This document shows positions 1 to 12,162 of a DNA stretch of 64,000 nucleotides, in pieces. The position numbers were made by a program, and so were the translations under genes. How positions within the stretch are numbered: position 1 is the first letter of the stretch; every line of letters begins with the position of its first letter. The notes below the pieces were generated by a model. The model was not told where the DNA came from and made no database searches. It was given only the letters and a program-made list of their open reading frames with translations. This DNA comes from Istiophorus platypterus (lineage: Eukaryota; Chordata; Actinopteri; Istiophoriformes; Istiophoridae): assembly GCA_016859345.1 (NCBI GenBank), contig CM029126.1, positions 8,571,027-8,635,026 of the forward strand, given 5' to 3'.

Positions 1-3000
1 GGGAACATCACCTCCGGCAACGTCCCTCGTGGTCCTTAACCGTAACATATTCAGAATCGCATCTGTCACTGCAAGGTGAGTTCAGTGTTTTAGATTTAAA
101 AATGGCAGGAAGGAAAAGACTTTATATTCAACCGGGTTAAAGGCGCAGTAACTGCAAGGTAACTTCTTTAGGTGCTATTAAGGATAATACATTTAGGCAA
201 TTTGGTTGGGATGTTGAACCAAACAAGGTGTGAGGAAAAAACCTGGGAGTTAATGATAGTAAAGCTTGCGGAGAAGCTGCGTGGGACGTGATTAGATCTT
301 ACCACATGGCAGATGAGCGATGCATCTGCTCCTAATGTGCTGCAGCTGCAGTCTAATGAGAGGAGACCTGGCCATCAGCTCCCCATGACTTGGCAGTTAT
401 CAGTCACCGCAGATGATTGGTGGTGCGGCAGGTAGGCAGACAGAAAGAATTAGACCTATAGTTGCTCAATAACACAGCAAACTATGACTCAAAAAAATAA
501 CTAGAATATTGTTTTATTGTCAATAAAAATTGAACATTATAAATTTCATAAAGGCAATTTTTATTCCCCGATTAATTGAATTGCGTTGTAAGGTTATTCA
601 GTGATTTATTCAGACAGATGCTTGTTGCGCAGATGCTAATGCTGCCTTCAAGTACACAGTAGGGTCATGCTCACCGTGGTCACAAGAAGAGTCCATCTGA
701 CCAGCCCACAGATTAGGCCTTCACAACTTTTCAAGGGAAATTTTTTTCTGTTATAGCTCCCACCTAATGAGTTGTGACGTAAGTGGACTTTTAAAAAAAA
801 AAATCCTGATATTTAAAGCATTATTTAAACTCAGACATCAACTTGGTTTTGTCAAGTGCTTTGTATTAAAAAAAAAAACAAACTTGCAGCTAAAACAATA
901 ACTCTCCTCCATGTTAGTCTGCGGCTTATAAAAACAATTTTTTTTCTTTGAATAAACAAGGTTTTAAAATTGCCTGTTCTGTCTATGCAAACACCTCTTT
1001 ACATATCAAGTGCTCTATGGCATTCTCATTGTTATGCTAAGAGGCATGGCTTCATATTTGAAGGGTTTGAGAAATCATGAGTAACAAAGGGATCTACACT
1101 GTGCGAATGGGTGAGAGTGCAGAGTAGGAATGGCAGAGTAGGCAGCTAGCAACAAGGCAGAGCTGGCAGTTCCTGTGCAGCTTTGCCTTCCAAGAAGCTT
1201 CTCATCCGACACAGAGCCCGGCATAAAAACTACTAGCCCAGTCAGGAGAAACCCTAATAAGGAAAGGCCTTATGAATTATTGATTGTGATGGGCCCCCCC
1301 TCCCACCCGCAGCAACCCTTTAAGATACAGATTCCCTTTAAATCCAATAGGCTTTGCTTGGTTCTCAGTTGTGGCTCTCTGAGCACAGCAGCTCTGCAAA
1401 AGAAAAGGGAGCAATGGTTGTTCCAGAAAGAGAAACCAATTAGAGGCGGCATGGTGTCCTCTACCCTCCCCATTCCCCCCACACTGCTATCCCATGATCC
1501 TTTAACTCCTCTCCATTGGTCGGAGTCAAATCTTTCCTCAAGAAATGCCCCCCTAATGTTCGGCTGCCATTCTTGATCTGAGGGCCATATCCTTCTTCCT
1601 GTTCTCTATGGTCCGCTGCCCAGACCCCCAACGGTCAGTTCGCACCCCCTAGATTGACAGTTTGCTAGTCTGTTCCGAGCCCACACTGTTTGCGGTTGAT
1701 AGCAACAAACAAACCCGCAAGCCTCTAGATCACTAACCACCCAGTCAAATGCACTAACAATGAGAAGTTGGGGGTTGTCCATGGGATTAGTTGGTCAGTG
1801 TATTCCCTGGTCTCATTGTGCATTCTGGAAACAAGTCAGTCACCACTCAAGGACAGACATGGCTGTGTGGTTAAGATGCAGGGACAACATATATGAAATC
1901 GCCACTCTAATGGTAATAGATATTGACAAATAGGCAGTCTTGTTCGATTGTAATTTCCGTTCATTGCGGCTGGAGTCTGCAGCATCTCAGAAAAAATTAA
2001 AAATTTACATACCATAGGAATAACTGAATGATCAGTCACTATCAACTAAATGCCAATCATCACAGATAATTTGATAATATTTATATATAATATATAATAC
2101 AAGGACAAATGATAGTGAAAATATTTGCTAGGTGCAGCCTTAAATGTGCTCTGTGTTTATTTAGCTTATTCAGCAGTATTTTAGGTGTCGTTTTATTCAT
2201 TCCCTCACTCAAATGACCCCAGATCCACTACATTTAACAGGGGTGGAATGATTTTTGCTGAACAGGGCACCATGAATGAGACCAACTTAGACTGTGCAAT
2301 ATTTCTCTCCCTCCTGCTATTGTAATGAAATTCACAAAAAATAAACCAGTAAACTTTTTCGCTTATAGCTATTTGATTGGCACTTACTACGAAATTCCAG
2401 AGTTTTCACTTTTTTTTTTTTTTGTCTTGCTTTGCTATTTGAACAGAACCCAGAAAAATAAAAATCCCAAATGAAGGCTGGAATTCAGTATCTGTTATTG
2501 AATTCTGGACTCGTCTACACAAATGAGAGTGCACGGAGATCTGGTATTCATGTGCTTGCTCACCTCGAGGCGAGTTCTTCACTTATATATGACTGTGTAT
2601 AGTATCAATTCCACAGCTCACCATGCGAATCTCTGCCTCTCCCTCGCTCATCCAGGCAGGTCATAGGGGCTGCCGGATAAGCGGAGCTATATTGAAATAT
2701 TCAACAGCAGTCAGAGACTAGACCAGGGTGTTAATGCTCGGTGTCTTGCTGTGCAGAATGGAGAAGAGGAGGATGTTGGGAGAAGAGGAAGATGGAGAAA
2801 AGAGAAGAGGTGGAAGAAAGCAAGGAAAGACGAGGATGAACGTTATAGCTGGCCTAGCTAATCAGCTTTGTGGAGCACGACATTTCCTAATATGCAGAAT
2901 CCTTGTTAGTTTTGTGACATCCAGAGCCCTCTCCTGGCCAGACGGATTCCTACTTTGACGTTTTTGCCTCCCCTTCCACTCATTCATCAGATCTACTCCA

Positions 3001-3880
3001 CCAGACCCCCCAATACCCCTGCCCTGTCATTACAGATCAGTACAGCTGATTGTTATCACAGGGCTCTCTCAAGACTATGAGCCTGTAGTGTGGAAAGTAC
3101 AGCAATTGAGTGGGGCGAGAGTGTATTATTCAGCGTTAAAGGATCTCTTATAGTGACTTTTAAGGTTAAGTAAAAATGGCAGACATCAAATCACACCACT
3201 GTGGACTACTATGTAATTGGAACCTGACAGAAATGTGCTCTGAGCAAAAAGAAGCTACTCTTAAACAAAAGATATGAAACTTAGGAAACTTTTAAATAAT
3301 GGTGATAAAATGATGGTACTGATATAAGGTTTTTCTTCACACTAAGGGTAGACAAGATGCCTGAAACTTGTGATTTGTTTTGTAATTATCCTGAAAAAAA
3401 AAAGAAGATTCAGGAAGAAGAGAGCAAAGGCCCGATGTACTGCGAAAATAAATACGCATATAATCGCCCTGCTCTTTTATTCCAACTGGAACACAGCGTA
3501 TTGCTTATCAGGTGAATAATGTGCTTACATCCGAACATCGGTTGTTGAAGTCAGATAATATAGTGGGGACGAATGGGGAAAGGAGGAATGAGGTGTTAAG
3601 GTTTGAACACTAGTGTTTTTGGACGTCATGAACTCTGCATTTTGGAACTAACCTGGTGATGATTAGCACTAGAAAAGCTTCAGGTTGTTTCCTGGAGAGT
3701 ATTTGTTCACCGCAACCTGCAAACCCCGTCGCCTAGAGAATACATTTCTATGCAGCTAAACTACCACAGTAAATATGTTCTGAAGGAAACATAATTGCGG
3801 GCTTGATTATTTTCAGACTCAGTATATTTTTTTGAATGAACAAAGCACTACATTTGTTAATGGCGGCAGGGTCAGCAGGC
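1..3880. other. Intergenic, no gene seen
   Basis: No open frame here has a recognisable domain or credible splice signals on both sides. The stretch is AT-rich with short A and T runs (about 790, 870, 2410). Segments near 290-420, 2510-2720 and 3430-3560 have balanced composition and no repeat character and could be conserved non-coding DNA. The first 76 bases end at a good donor-like AAG|GTGAGT; see the rejected list. Confidence 0.6.
2755..2842 (+). repeat. Polypurine tract
   Basis: This stretch is almost all A and G on the + strand (GAAGAGGA-type units), low complexity with few pyrimidine interruptions. The open frame over it is rich in Glu, Arg and Lys for that reason and is not a gene. 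Confidence 0.6.
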
Positions 3881-3884
3881 GGTG

Positions 3885-4045
3885 GGTGGGTTGGATGGAG
3901 GACATACAAAGCACACAGCTGTCACACCAGAGACCAGGGTTCACATCGAGTCCAGTCTGTGGTTAGGTTTGGCACAAAAGTGCTTTTATTACAATTAGGG
4001 AAAGTGCTGTGAGCGCCTAAACATAACCATAAAACAGTTTAATTA
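3885..4045 (+). repeat. Teleost interspersed repeat fragment (GGTTTAGGC family, copy 1)
   Basis: The stretch has a 'caccagagaccagggttca' motif, then 'gtctgtggttaggtttggc' and 'ttagggaaagt'. I recognise this order (an 'accagggttca' box followed by a GGTTTAGG-type core) from a dispersed teleost repeat. Related copies in this window lie at about 4868-5236 and, inverted, at 30510-30850. The box resembles a Pol III B box, so a SINE origin is possible. Ends are approximate. Confidence 0.45.
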
Positions 4046-4600
4046 TGCTGTAGTCACTACAAATGGATATTGTACTGCAAAATCAGATGTTTGTTGGAAA
4101 ACAAATACCCTGTGTGTGAAAATTTTACTTTTATGTTCGGTATAAACATGCTTGCAACTTCCCAAGTACATAAATTAACTCTGGGGAGCATTTCAGGGAA
4201 AAAGTTGCACCCAGGAGGACACATCCCTAAGTCTTTGCTATTCGAGAAGCAGTATTTCTCTGTCTCTTCGTGTGTAAATATTCCCTTTGTTTTTTTCCCC
4301 CCATTTGTAACAGGATTTACGAGAATCCATTCCATAAATCCATTGAAAAGTGCAGTCTGACATGTTTGATGACACACAACAATTTAAATGTCCATTAGAA
4401 AGTCTGTTTGCCTGATGCCTAAAATGTGCTATTACACAGCAGTCAAATACCAGACATATAGTGATTATTATTTGAAAACTGATCTAAAGTGCTAATCAGT
4501 GGTTGTGAATGTAAACAGAAATTAAACAGAAATTACAACCAGGTCCTTCTTGAGCTACTTTTTTTTTTTTTTTTCCTATTTCACCACTAAAGAATTTGCA

Positions 4601-4757
4601 TATGGTGCCTGATTGGCTTCGGAGTTAAGATGTCAATCATTAACTGAAATGTCCCCAGTTCTAATCCGGCAAGGGACCTTTGCTGCATCCCCTCCGTTTC
4701 CTGTCATCTCTTCATTTTCTCGGTCTAACAAAGGCATACGAGGCCCCAAAAAAAACA
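4601..4757 (+). mobile_element. tRNA-derived SINE (degenerate)
   Basis: The order of parts matches the common teleost tRNA-type SINE: a degraded tRNA-like head with 'gagttaagat' near the A box and 'agttctaatccgg' at the B-box position, a body reading 'gggacctttgctgcatcccc' followed by 'tttcctgtcatctc', then an AAAGGC-type tail ending in an A-run near 4747. The family is transcribed by Pol III and mobilised by a LINE reverse transcriptase. This copy is diverged and surely inactive. I see no clear target-site duplication. Confidence 0.65.
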
Positions 4758-4867
4758 AAATTAAAGATTGCCCTACCTTTGGATGGTACCAGACCTTTGT
4801 TGTCATGGTAACAATAACACAGCCAGTAGGAGCATACCAGCCTCAAGCATCATAATCATAATAAACA

Positions 4868-5236
4868 TTCTGTCAAGGTTTAGGTTTAGGCACAAAGGTT
4901 AGACGACCTTCATCATCACGGTTACAATACTAAACGCATGGTTTAGGTTGTGGAATGGTCATGAATAAAAGAAACAATGATTTCAGTCAGTTTCACATGG
5001 GAAACGAACAGCAGTGTCCTATGTGAAAGTCCTATGTTTAGTCGACCCATTTATCCACTTCAACTTTCTCCTGATGCGGACTTTCACGCTCTGTATACTA
5101 CGTCGACCGTCCTCCTTTGCTCCCGACTTAATTGCTGCGCCCGCTGGAGGTCGACTAACAATAAAACGTAACTACGGGTCGTAAAAAGCTTCTTGCGCAG
5201 ACGACCTATGGGCTCGGTTTTTACAGGACAGTCCCT
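4868..5236 (+). repeat. Teleost interspersed repeat (GGTTTAGGC family, copy 2, fuller)
   Basis: The element starts with 'caaggtttaggtttaggcac' and runs through 'agtgtcctatgtgaaagtcc', 'gtcgacccatttatccactt', 'ctggaggtcgactaacaata' and ends near 'ttttacaggacagtccc'. I recognise this series as a dispersed repeat seen across percomorph genomes. The class is unknown to me. It lies directly upstream of a CA microsatellite, a common arrangement for repeat tails. Confidence 0.55.
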
Positions 5237-5247
5237 TTCTCCCCAGC

Positions 5248-5296
5248 GTGCGCGCACACACACACCCACACACACACATACACGCACACACTCATA
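5248..5296. repeat. Imperfect CA microsatellite
   Basis: CA dinucleotides are interrupted by CCCA, TA and GC units. The opposing frames over it (Cys/Val-rich and His/Thr-rich) are artefacts. Confidence 0.8.
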
Positions 5297-5299
5297 CCT

Positions 5300-7370
5300 G
5301 GTGCACTCCAGCCCCCCACCACCTTTATCAGGATTCGCGGGTAAAGAGAAGGGACAGATTCTTTCCTAGCAAAGCAAACCAAATTCGTCAAATGCAAGTA
5401 CACGCTATTAATTTCAGCAATATTTTGGTTTAACTCAGCAGCTAAAATATGTAGATTTATTTGGTACTTTCACTCACATTACATCATTTGCACCTCCTTC
5501 ACTCAGTCAGCATATCCCTCCCTCTCAAGACTGCAGAGCATCCCATGTTTGTTGCTTTTTTTTTCAAGTCCCTCTCTTACCATCGACATTGTCAGTGAGC
5601 CCAGCAGTGTGCATTAGACATTAAAAGCTCCCTATATCTAAAATAGGCCTCTGAGCATTAGAAGGAGCTGTGCTGCTTTTAACTTGCTCTGGAAAATGGG
5701 AGCTCATGCTCCCTCAGTCCTTTGTTTCCTGATGGTTCCAACTCCACACTGCCTCAGCTCTGAGGAGCTGGGGACTTCAGAGGACCCTCTTGAAGCCATA
5801 ACATCAACCATGCAGAGAGTAACACAGAAAGTGTTACAAAAGTGTCCTGGGGATTTGACTGTTTTCAGGATAATAAGTAGAAAGAACTTGTGTTAACTTA
5901 GGAAAAAGTCACTGGCAGAAACCAACTGCATGTCACCTCTTCTGCCTGTTCTATAGGACCAATGTATGAAAAAGGCAATTAATCTAGCAGTATGTATGTA
6001 TAACCGAACCAAGAAGCTGGGTGAGGAACATGAGAAATAATGTTCTGTGCCGTTTGTTTTTTTTTCCTAAACATGAACCCGAAATACTGTACTTTGGAGA
6101 CAGATTGAATGTTGTACAGTTCAACTCTGTGGCCCATATTGAATAACTTTTCCCCACAGGGATGACTGACTTTTAATTGACATTTAATTGTGAAAATTTA
6201 ATGTGCAAAGAAAAGTTCAGACGGTAAGAAAATCAAGTACAGTTTGAATTGCCTAATAAATCCGTGCAGCTCTCTCCTTGATAGTGTGCTGTTCTTCCTA
6301 TCAAAACAGGGGGCAAAAAAGTATAAATAAATAAAATGAACTTAAGAAGGCCCCACACATACTCCCTGGATGTGCCAACCTGGAGGATAAAATATTGATG
6401 CTGTTGATGCTGATGATGTCTCCCAGTTCTTCTGGAGGTCTGCTGAGCCCACAACTCAAGGTCAGAATGAGTCACCAGCAGTCTGGGAGAAGGATGTGAA
6501 GGGGTCAAAAGGTCGGGAGCACGGGAGGAAACCATAGTGAATGTCAAACTGAGGGGAAGACACAGTGGACCATCTGAGGCAACGGCACAGCTCTACACTG
6601 GCCTGTGGACTGAAGTGCTTTGCTCTTTCACCAACGTCTAAAGCATTGCACGCTAAGTCCAAAACAGGTCGGGCTGACATTGACTATGCACTGCATGCTG
6701 GGGCAAACATTATTACATCCCAAAGGAGAGAGTCTGTGGGCTAGTAAAAAAAACTATAACAAAAATTCAATAAAAACAATAGGTAAGATTACTTGAGATG
6801 TCTGCCGAAGGAGTGATCTATTTTTATTTATTTTTTCTTTTTTATTCTAATGTCAGAGTTAATGATGCATACTGTACTGGAGGAGACTTCAAGTGGAGAT
6901 TCTGGGAATTCACTCGGAGTTTCAATCAGTATGTGTAATGCGAGTGCACGTGTGTACCTGAACGCAGCTGTCAGCTTACCGGATATGAAATCAGTGGCGG
7001 TCCTTTTGTGAAGAGTAATGAACAGAAAGGTCAGTGGTACCGGATGGAGAGCAATAATGTAAGTGCACTTGGTTGTTCCCAGGTGCACTTTGGACAACAG
7101 CACAAGGGAACTACTCCACCCCACTCAAATGTCTAATCTGATTGTCAGGCGCATTGATCCATCCACATCTATGAGGAGCGTTGACTCTAGCATGTAAGCA
7201 TAATCATGAAAACTCAAGACAATATTAAATGAAGGCACTTAACCAACTTTACCTACTTTAACACTTAAACCAATATTAGTCAGTAAATGCACCAATTTCC
7301 GTTTAAAAAGACTGTTTCTTCCAAAAGAGTGTAAAGCAAAGGCACTAATCTGTATGTTAGTTAGTTAACA
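5300..7370. other. Intergenic, no gene seen
   Basis: I see no domain-bearing frame, RNA gene or recognisable repeat. A T-run is at about 6057-6066 and an A/T-rich stretch at about 6820-6850. The open frames of 60-104 codons on both strands have no family resemblance. Confidence 0.55.
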
Positions 7371-7373
7371 TAT

Positions 7374-7500
7374 ATTGGGAAATATGTTTATTTACTTTCT
7401 TGTGCAGAGCTAGATGAAAATGTTAATATTTTAATCTCTGTACAATAAATATGTATATTCATGGAGCCAGAGGTGTTGCCAGATGTTTCCCCTTGTCTAT
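7374..7500 (+). repeat. Fragment of the teleost foldback repeat also found at 63229-63682
   Basis: The stretch reads 'ttgggaaatatgtttattta', 'ctttcttgtgcagagctaga' and 'ctctgtacaataaatatg', then 'catggagccagag'. This is the terminal arm of a common fish repeat whose consensus has GGGAAATATG, CTTTCTTGC, GAGTTAGATGAGAAGAT and AAATATGAAGC blocks. Only one arm is present, so the copy is truncated. Confidence 0.55.
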
Positions 7501-8989
7501 ATTCTTAATGCAGCTATCCAAAGATAACCAGCTGCTGACCCCAGCTTAATAATTATTGCATACAGAAAGACAATTGCAAGTGGTATCAATTGTCTCATCT
7601 ATCTCTTAGCAAGAGAGCAGGTTTCCCAAAATGTTGAACTATTCCTTTGACCTAAAATGATTGTCATTCATATCTATATTCAGACTTGAACCGGAAGTTG
7701 ACAAGGCATGAATCCTGTAATGCCTGGATTGCTATCTCACAGTTAAATGTTACTGTCGCCACTTGTACTCTTCATATGGAATGAGCCACGTTACATTTAA
7801 GATTTCGATAAGCAGCACGGCCTTTCTGCAAGCTATTTAGCTGGCGAGATGGAAGAGAAAAAAAGTAGTAGGGGGCTGGGTGAGAATAATCTGTTACAAG
7901 TGCATTAACTGTTATTATGGAATGACTGTATTTGTACTGTACTGCATTCACTTTCATATGGCGCTCGACATCTTAAGCAGCAGATTAAAGTTGATAAAGT
8001 GGGAAAATAAAAACAACTCAGCAATTAAATGAACAGGTAAAATTTGCAAAATTACATTAATTGGATCATTGTTCAACAAGTAAATACCTTTCTTGTATTG
8101 AAGGTGGACAATGCTGACTAGCAACAGTTAGTCAGTGCCAATCTAGAATAATTTTGCATCTAAAAAGAAACACACACACATTTCACTACCTTTTGAAATT
8201 CTTTTGTCATGATATCTGAGGCCATAAATATATGTGAAAAAAAGAACCAGTCTTAACCTGCTACCTGCAATCGGGGTTCAACAACTTTATTTACACAGAA
8301 ACAAGATTTCATGTTGGGATACTTTAAAGTGGAAAATTGTTACAATTTTCAAGAATCAAAAGCATTTGCAAAAACTAAACTGAAAAAAGCATTAAGCATC
8401 TGGCATTTGCAAAAGTATGTTGTAAAGTGAATTTCTTTTTCACATTTTTACCTAAAACTTTTAAACAAACCATCTGCAGTCAAATTCCAGGCTCGTTTAA
8501 AGAGGCAGTTAAACCTCTATTCACTTTTCCAGACTTTATTCTGTTTTTTAAAATAAAAGGAACAATAAGTCATTCACGAACAAACAGCAAAAATAACCTC
8601 TATTAACTTTTTGTCACTGGCAAGTGGAAATGATTTGATTCATGCAGGATGGCTCATTTTGTTTAAATTCTTCTATTCTGTAAAAAAATCACTCTGGTCT
8701 TTTCAGACAATTTCATCACTCGGCTCCCATCCTTTAAAAGGTTCCTATTTTAAACATCTTGCTAAACAAAGTACCTTTAAGGCTGACATTCTGTAAAACC
8801 TGCAGCTTTGATTTATGTCGAGCATTCTACCATACAGATGCATCTCTTCCACTTCTTTTGCAAGTAATAGTGACTCAGTAAACTTGAAAGAATGATTGTT
8901 TAAGAACAGTTTGCATTCCTATTGTTTTTCACTCGATAAACACATGTCCCTAAGTAAAAACTTGAAGGCCATGAAGGTGAAATTTCCTT

Positions 8990-9245
8990 TCCTCTCTGAA
9001 TGGAAAACAGGGGTTGATATAAATTACCACAGCAACTGCTCATTAACACCATTGATGGGCTGATTAGCTGGTCATGAAGTCACTGTGCACATCGTGAGCA
9101 TAGCAATCAGCTCCATATTTTTATCTGCAGCCTTTGTCGTCCCAATGCCGGCAAAGGGGGGAAGAAGAGAGGAGAGAGGTTTGATCAACTTAATTAAAGC
9201 CTATTAGACATTCTGTGCGGTGGATTGGATCAGCTCTGTATAGAA
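8990..9245. promoter_or_regulatory. Candidate conserved non-coding element
   Basis: The stretch has balanced base composition and no repeat character, with a TTAATTAA palindrome at 9190-9197 and motifs such as 'ctgattagctggtcatgaa' and 'agcctattagac'. These are features of vertebrate developmental enhancers in gene deserts. No alignment was available; the call rests on composition and motifs only. Confidence 0.25.
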
Positions 9246-11279
9246 TAGAAATGAATGGGGAAGACACTGATGAATGAGAGCAAGCCTGTGTACAAACAGA
9301 CCAAAAGTGTTCTGTGAGCGGGATAACTATCAAATAGAGAAACAATCATGTTGTTTCTGTTCCAAATTATAAAATGGAGGCATTACTCAGGGATGGATTG
9401 CCTTGTGTCTGCATACACCATGTTGGGTCAATGCAGCCATTACTGGAGCTCACATTTCTACTTGAAAAACCCTGTTATTCAGCCCATCAGCTCGAATGTA
9501 ACTATCATTAGTCTGTCAGAAGCAGCCTTGGAGCATGCAACAATACTTAGCTATAAAGACACTGAGAGGACTCCATTTGTCATTGACTTTCTTTACACTA
9601 ATATCTACCTAATAAATGAGGTTATAAGCCAGTATTTCCTTGAGGTATGGATGCAATCCTCCGGCTTTATGTGCATAATGCTTTAGATTGTAATAGACAT
9701 CTCTGATAGTGGCCTTGGAAATCCAGGAAAATGACAACTGCAATTACTCAGTAACCTAAGAGTTTACATCATTCAGAAGATGAAAAATGCACAGGCTTAA
9801 GCAATGAAATAACGATTCATGTTCATATCCTCAAAGTGAGCATTCAAACAGAGGGGTGGAATGACATAAGAGCAGCGCCTCTGCATTGAGAGGGGTGCTG
9901 AAACACCTTCAGACCTGTCAATACTGTTCCTCATGAAATGAGCATCAAAAGAGTGGAAGATCCCCCACGGTGACATTTAGAAAGTTGCCATACTGCTGCT
10001 TTGATATTTCAAACAGTTCGAGGTTTAAACATGCCGTCTTTGAAGACTCCCAGCTTCTAGAGAATGTCAAAAATAATACAGACGCTTTGCAGAGGGGAGG
10101 ATTTGCTTAAGTTTTATCAAACAGTTTTCTTGATGAAATCTGATGCTGCCCAGCATACAGTACAAGCAATCGCAAAGCTCAAAGATTTTTTTTTTTTTTT
10201 TTTAGTTTTCTTCTTGTAGCCTGTGAAAGAATTTGTCAAACTATCATAAAAATACCATGCCGAGATACAGATATATGTATTGCAAGGAGTTTTCATTTTT
10301 ACATTCCGTAAGCAAAATGCCAAAAAATATGCCAAGGAGCTGAAAAGATAATTGTCAGCAATCACTGTTGAAAATAGAGTTGTACCTTTATTTAAGATAA
10401 TAAAATCGCTGTTTTGCATCTTGATATCGTATTTCTAGATAGATAAGTGTCTCTGCTGAGCTACAAACGAGACATTTAAATGCCTATACATAAGTGACCA
10501 GGTGTTCTATTTTCAAGATAATTTTTAAACATGTTTTTTTACTCTAGACCTCTCGTACTTTTAACCAGGTTGACATTCACACTTTGACCCCACTGTCTCA
10601 GTTGACTGACGAACCCTAAAAAGCTTTTTTTCTTTTTAGATGATTATTAGACAACTGTGAAGGTCCTGTATAGACAAGGCCACGACCACCCAGTCCTGAC
10701 ACACAGTTACAAATGTTGAAAACAAAAAAACAAATTAAGCTCATTTCTGTTAATGACACATCTCCAAACCAGACAAAACACAGGTCAAAGTTACCCTTTG
10801 ATATTTCTGGCCACGCGTAGTGCTATGTTGCAGTGGTTTAGCACAGAAAACAAGGGCAACACAACATACAATCCTACATATTTTTTTTCCTGGTGTTCTA
10901 CCGTAGGTGGCAGTAATGCACAAATAACTGCGTAAAAAGGCGGTGGAGAAAAAGGTCAGCAAGCTAAGCAAACACAGCTGTGAACAACGCAAGATTTAAG
11001 ATATTCGACAAAGCACCCGAAAGTGTTTAGATTTGCAGATAAAATTCTGATCCTAAAAGGGTTAGCATTTGTTAATCTCTAGTTTTGCAATTGCAACAGT
11101 CTGATAAAACTGAAATAAAGCTGCAGTTGGTGATTACATTTTGTAAGTGAGACACATAGTGAATTACATCATACTAAAGCTCGTGATCATTCTTATTTTT
11201 TATACCTTCTTGTACTCAACTTTATGATATTCTGTCTTAAAAATTCTTCATGAGATTTCCAAAGGGAGTTAGCCATCCC

Positions 11280-11620
11280 TGTTGTCCATGACGAGTGGCC
11301 CTGTTAAGGCCACAAAAGCCCAATAATGGTTTGTTATGGCCATGCCTGAAAAGTGATGATACACCGCTTTGGCCAGCCATGCTTACTCACCGTTAAATAG
11401 GGGTATCTCTTTTTTCCTGAACACCTTGCTCCACTGCTCTGTCCATCATAATAAGAGCTCTTGTATCCCGATCCTGCCTGCGAGAGAGTAATCGGTGTGA
11501 AGCGGGGAATAACATATCACTTGGTATGCCTGGAAGCCCCTGCAAAGCCACAGTCCTAATGAAATATTAATCTGTGGCTCCCCGCTAATGATAATGCACT
11601 ATCAAGCATGAGTTGGTGCA
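11280..11620. promoter_or_regulatory. Candidate conserved non-coding element
   Basis: This repeat-free stretch has the mixed composition typical of conserved enhancers. It contains 'cccaataatggtttgttatg', 'cctaatgaaatattaatc' and 'cgctaatgataatgcac', several of them TAAT homeodomain cores. No frame is open across it. The claim is by appearance only. Confidence 0.25.
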
Positions 11621-12032
11621 ACGGAGGCAGGCACACTTCCTGTCACACTAGTGTTATGACAGGATATCCCTGCTATTACAGCCCACAAATTAGATTTGAA
11701 TCTGTGAATTACAAAATGGTTAAAGGACTGAACCACAGCTTTTATTAATTCTTTGCAGCTCCTGATTTCCTCAGACAGTTGCACTGTAGACCTTCCACCC
11801 AGTATAGAACATGCGCCCATTAAGCTGAAGGCTAACAACGATGGCCTGTGAATCTTTCCTCTCCATCTCTCTCTCCCACTTTCACAGTCTCCCATTTTGT
11901 TTTTCTCTGTCCATTTTTAACATTTTGAATAAATACATTATTTTCGTTGCCACATTTTACTACATTATATGCACTTGTCCCATTAAATATTTAACTATTC
12001 AGCATCACCTGTGCCTTCTCTCTCTCTATTAA

Positions 12033-12162
<130 letters not shown>

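Noticed and set aside
1..76. Possible exon 3' end at a good donor (AAG|GTGAGT)
   Set aside because: Two frames are open for 76 bases but neither resembles grik3 or another known protein; the upstream side lies outside the window.
4601..4700. tRNA-like head with A- and B-box-like motifs
   Set aside because: Followed by the typical SINE body and A-rich tail and too degenerate to fold as a tRNA; called a SINE instead.
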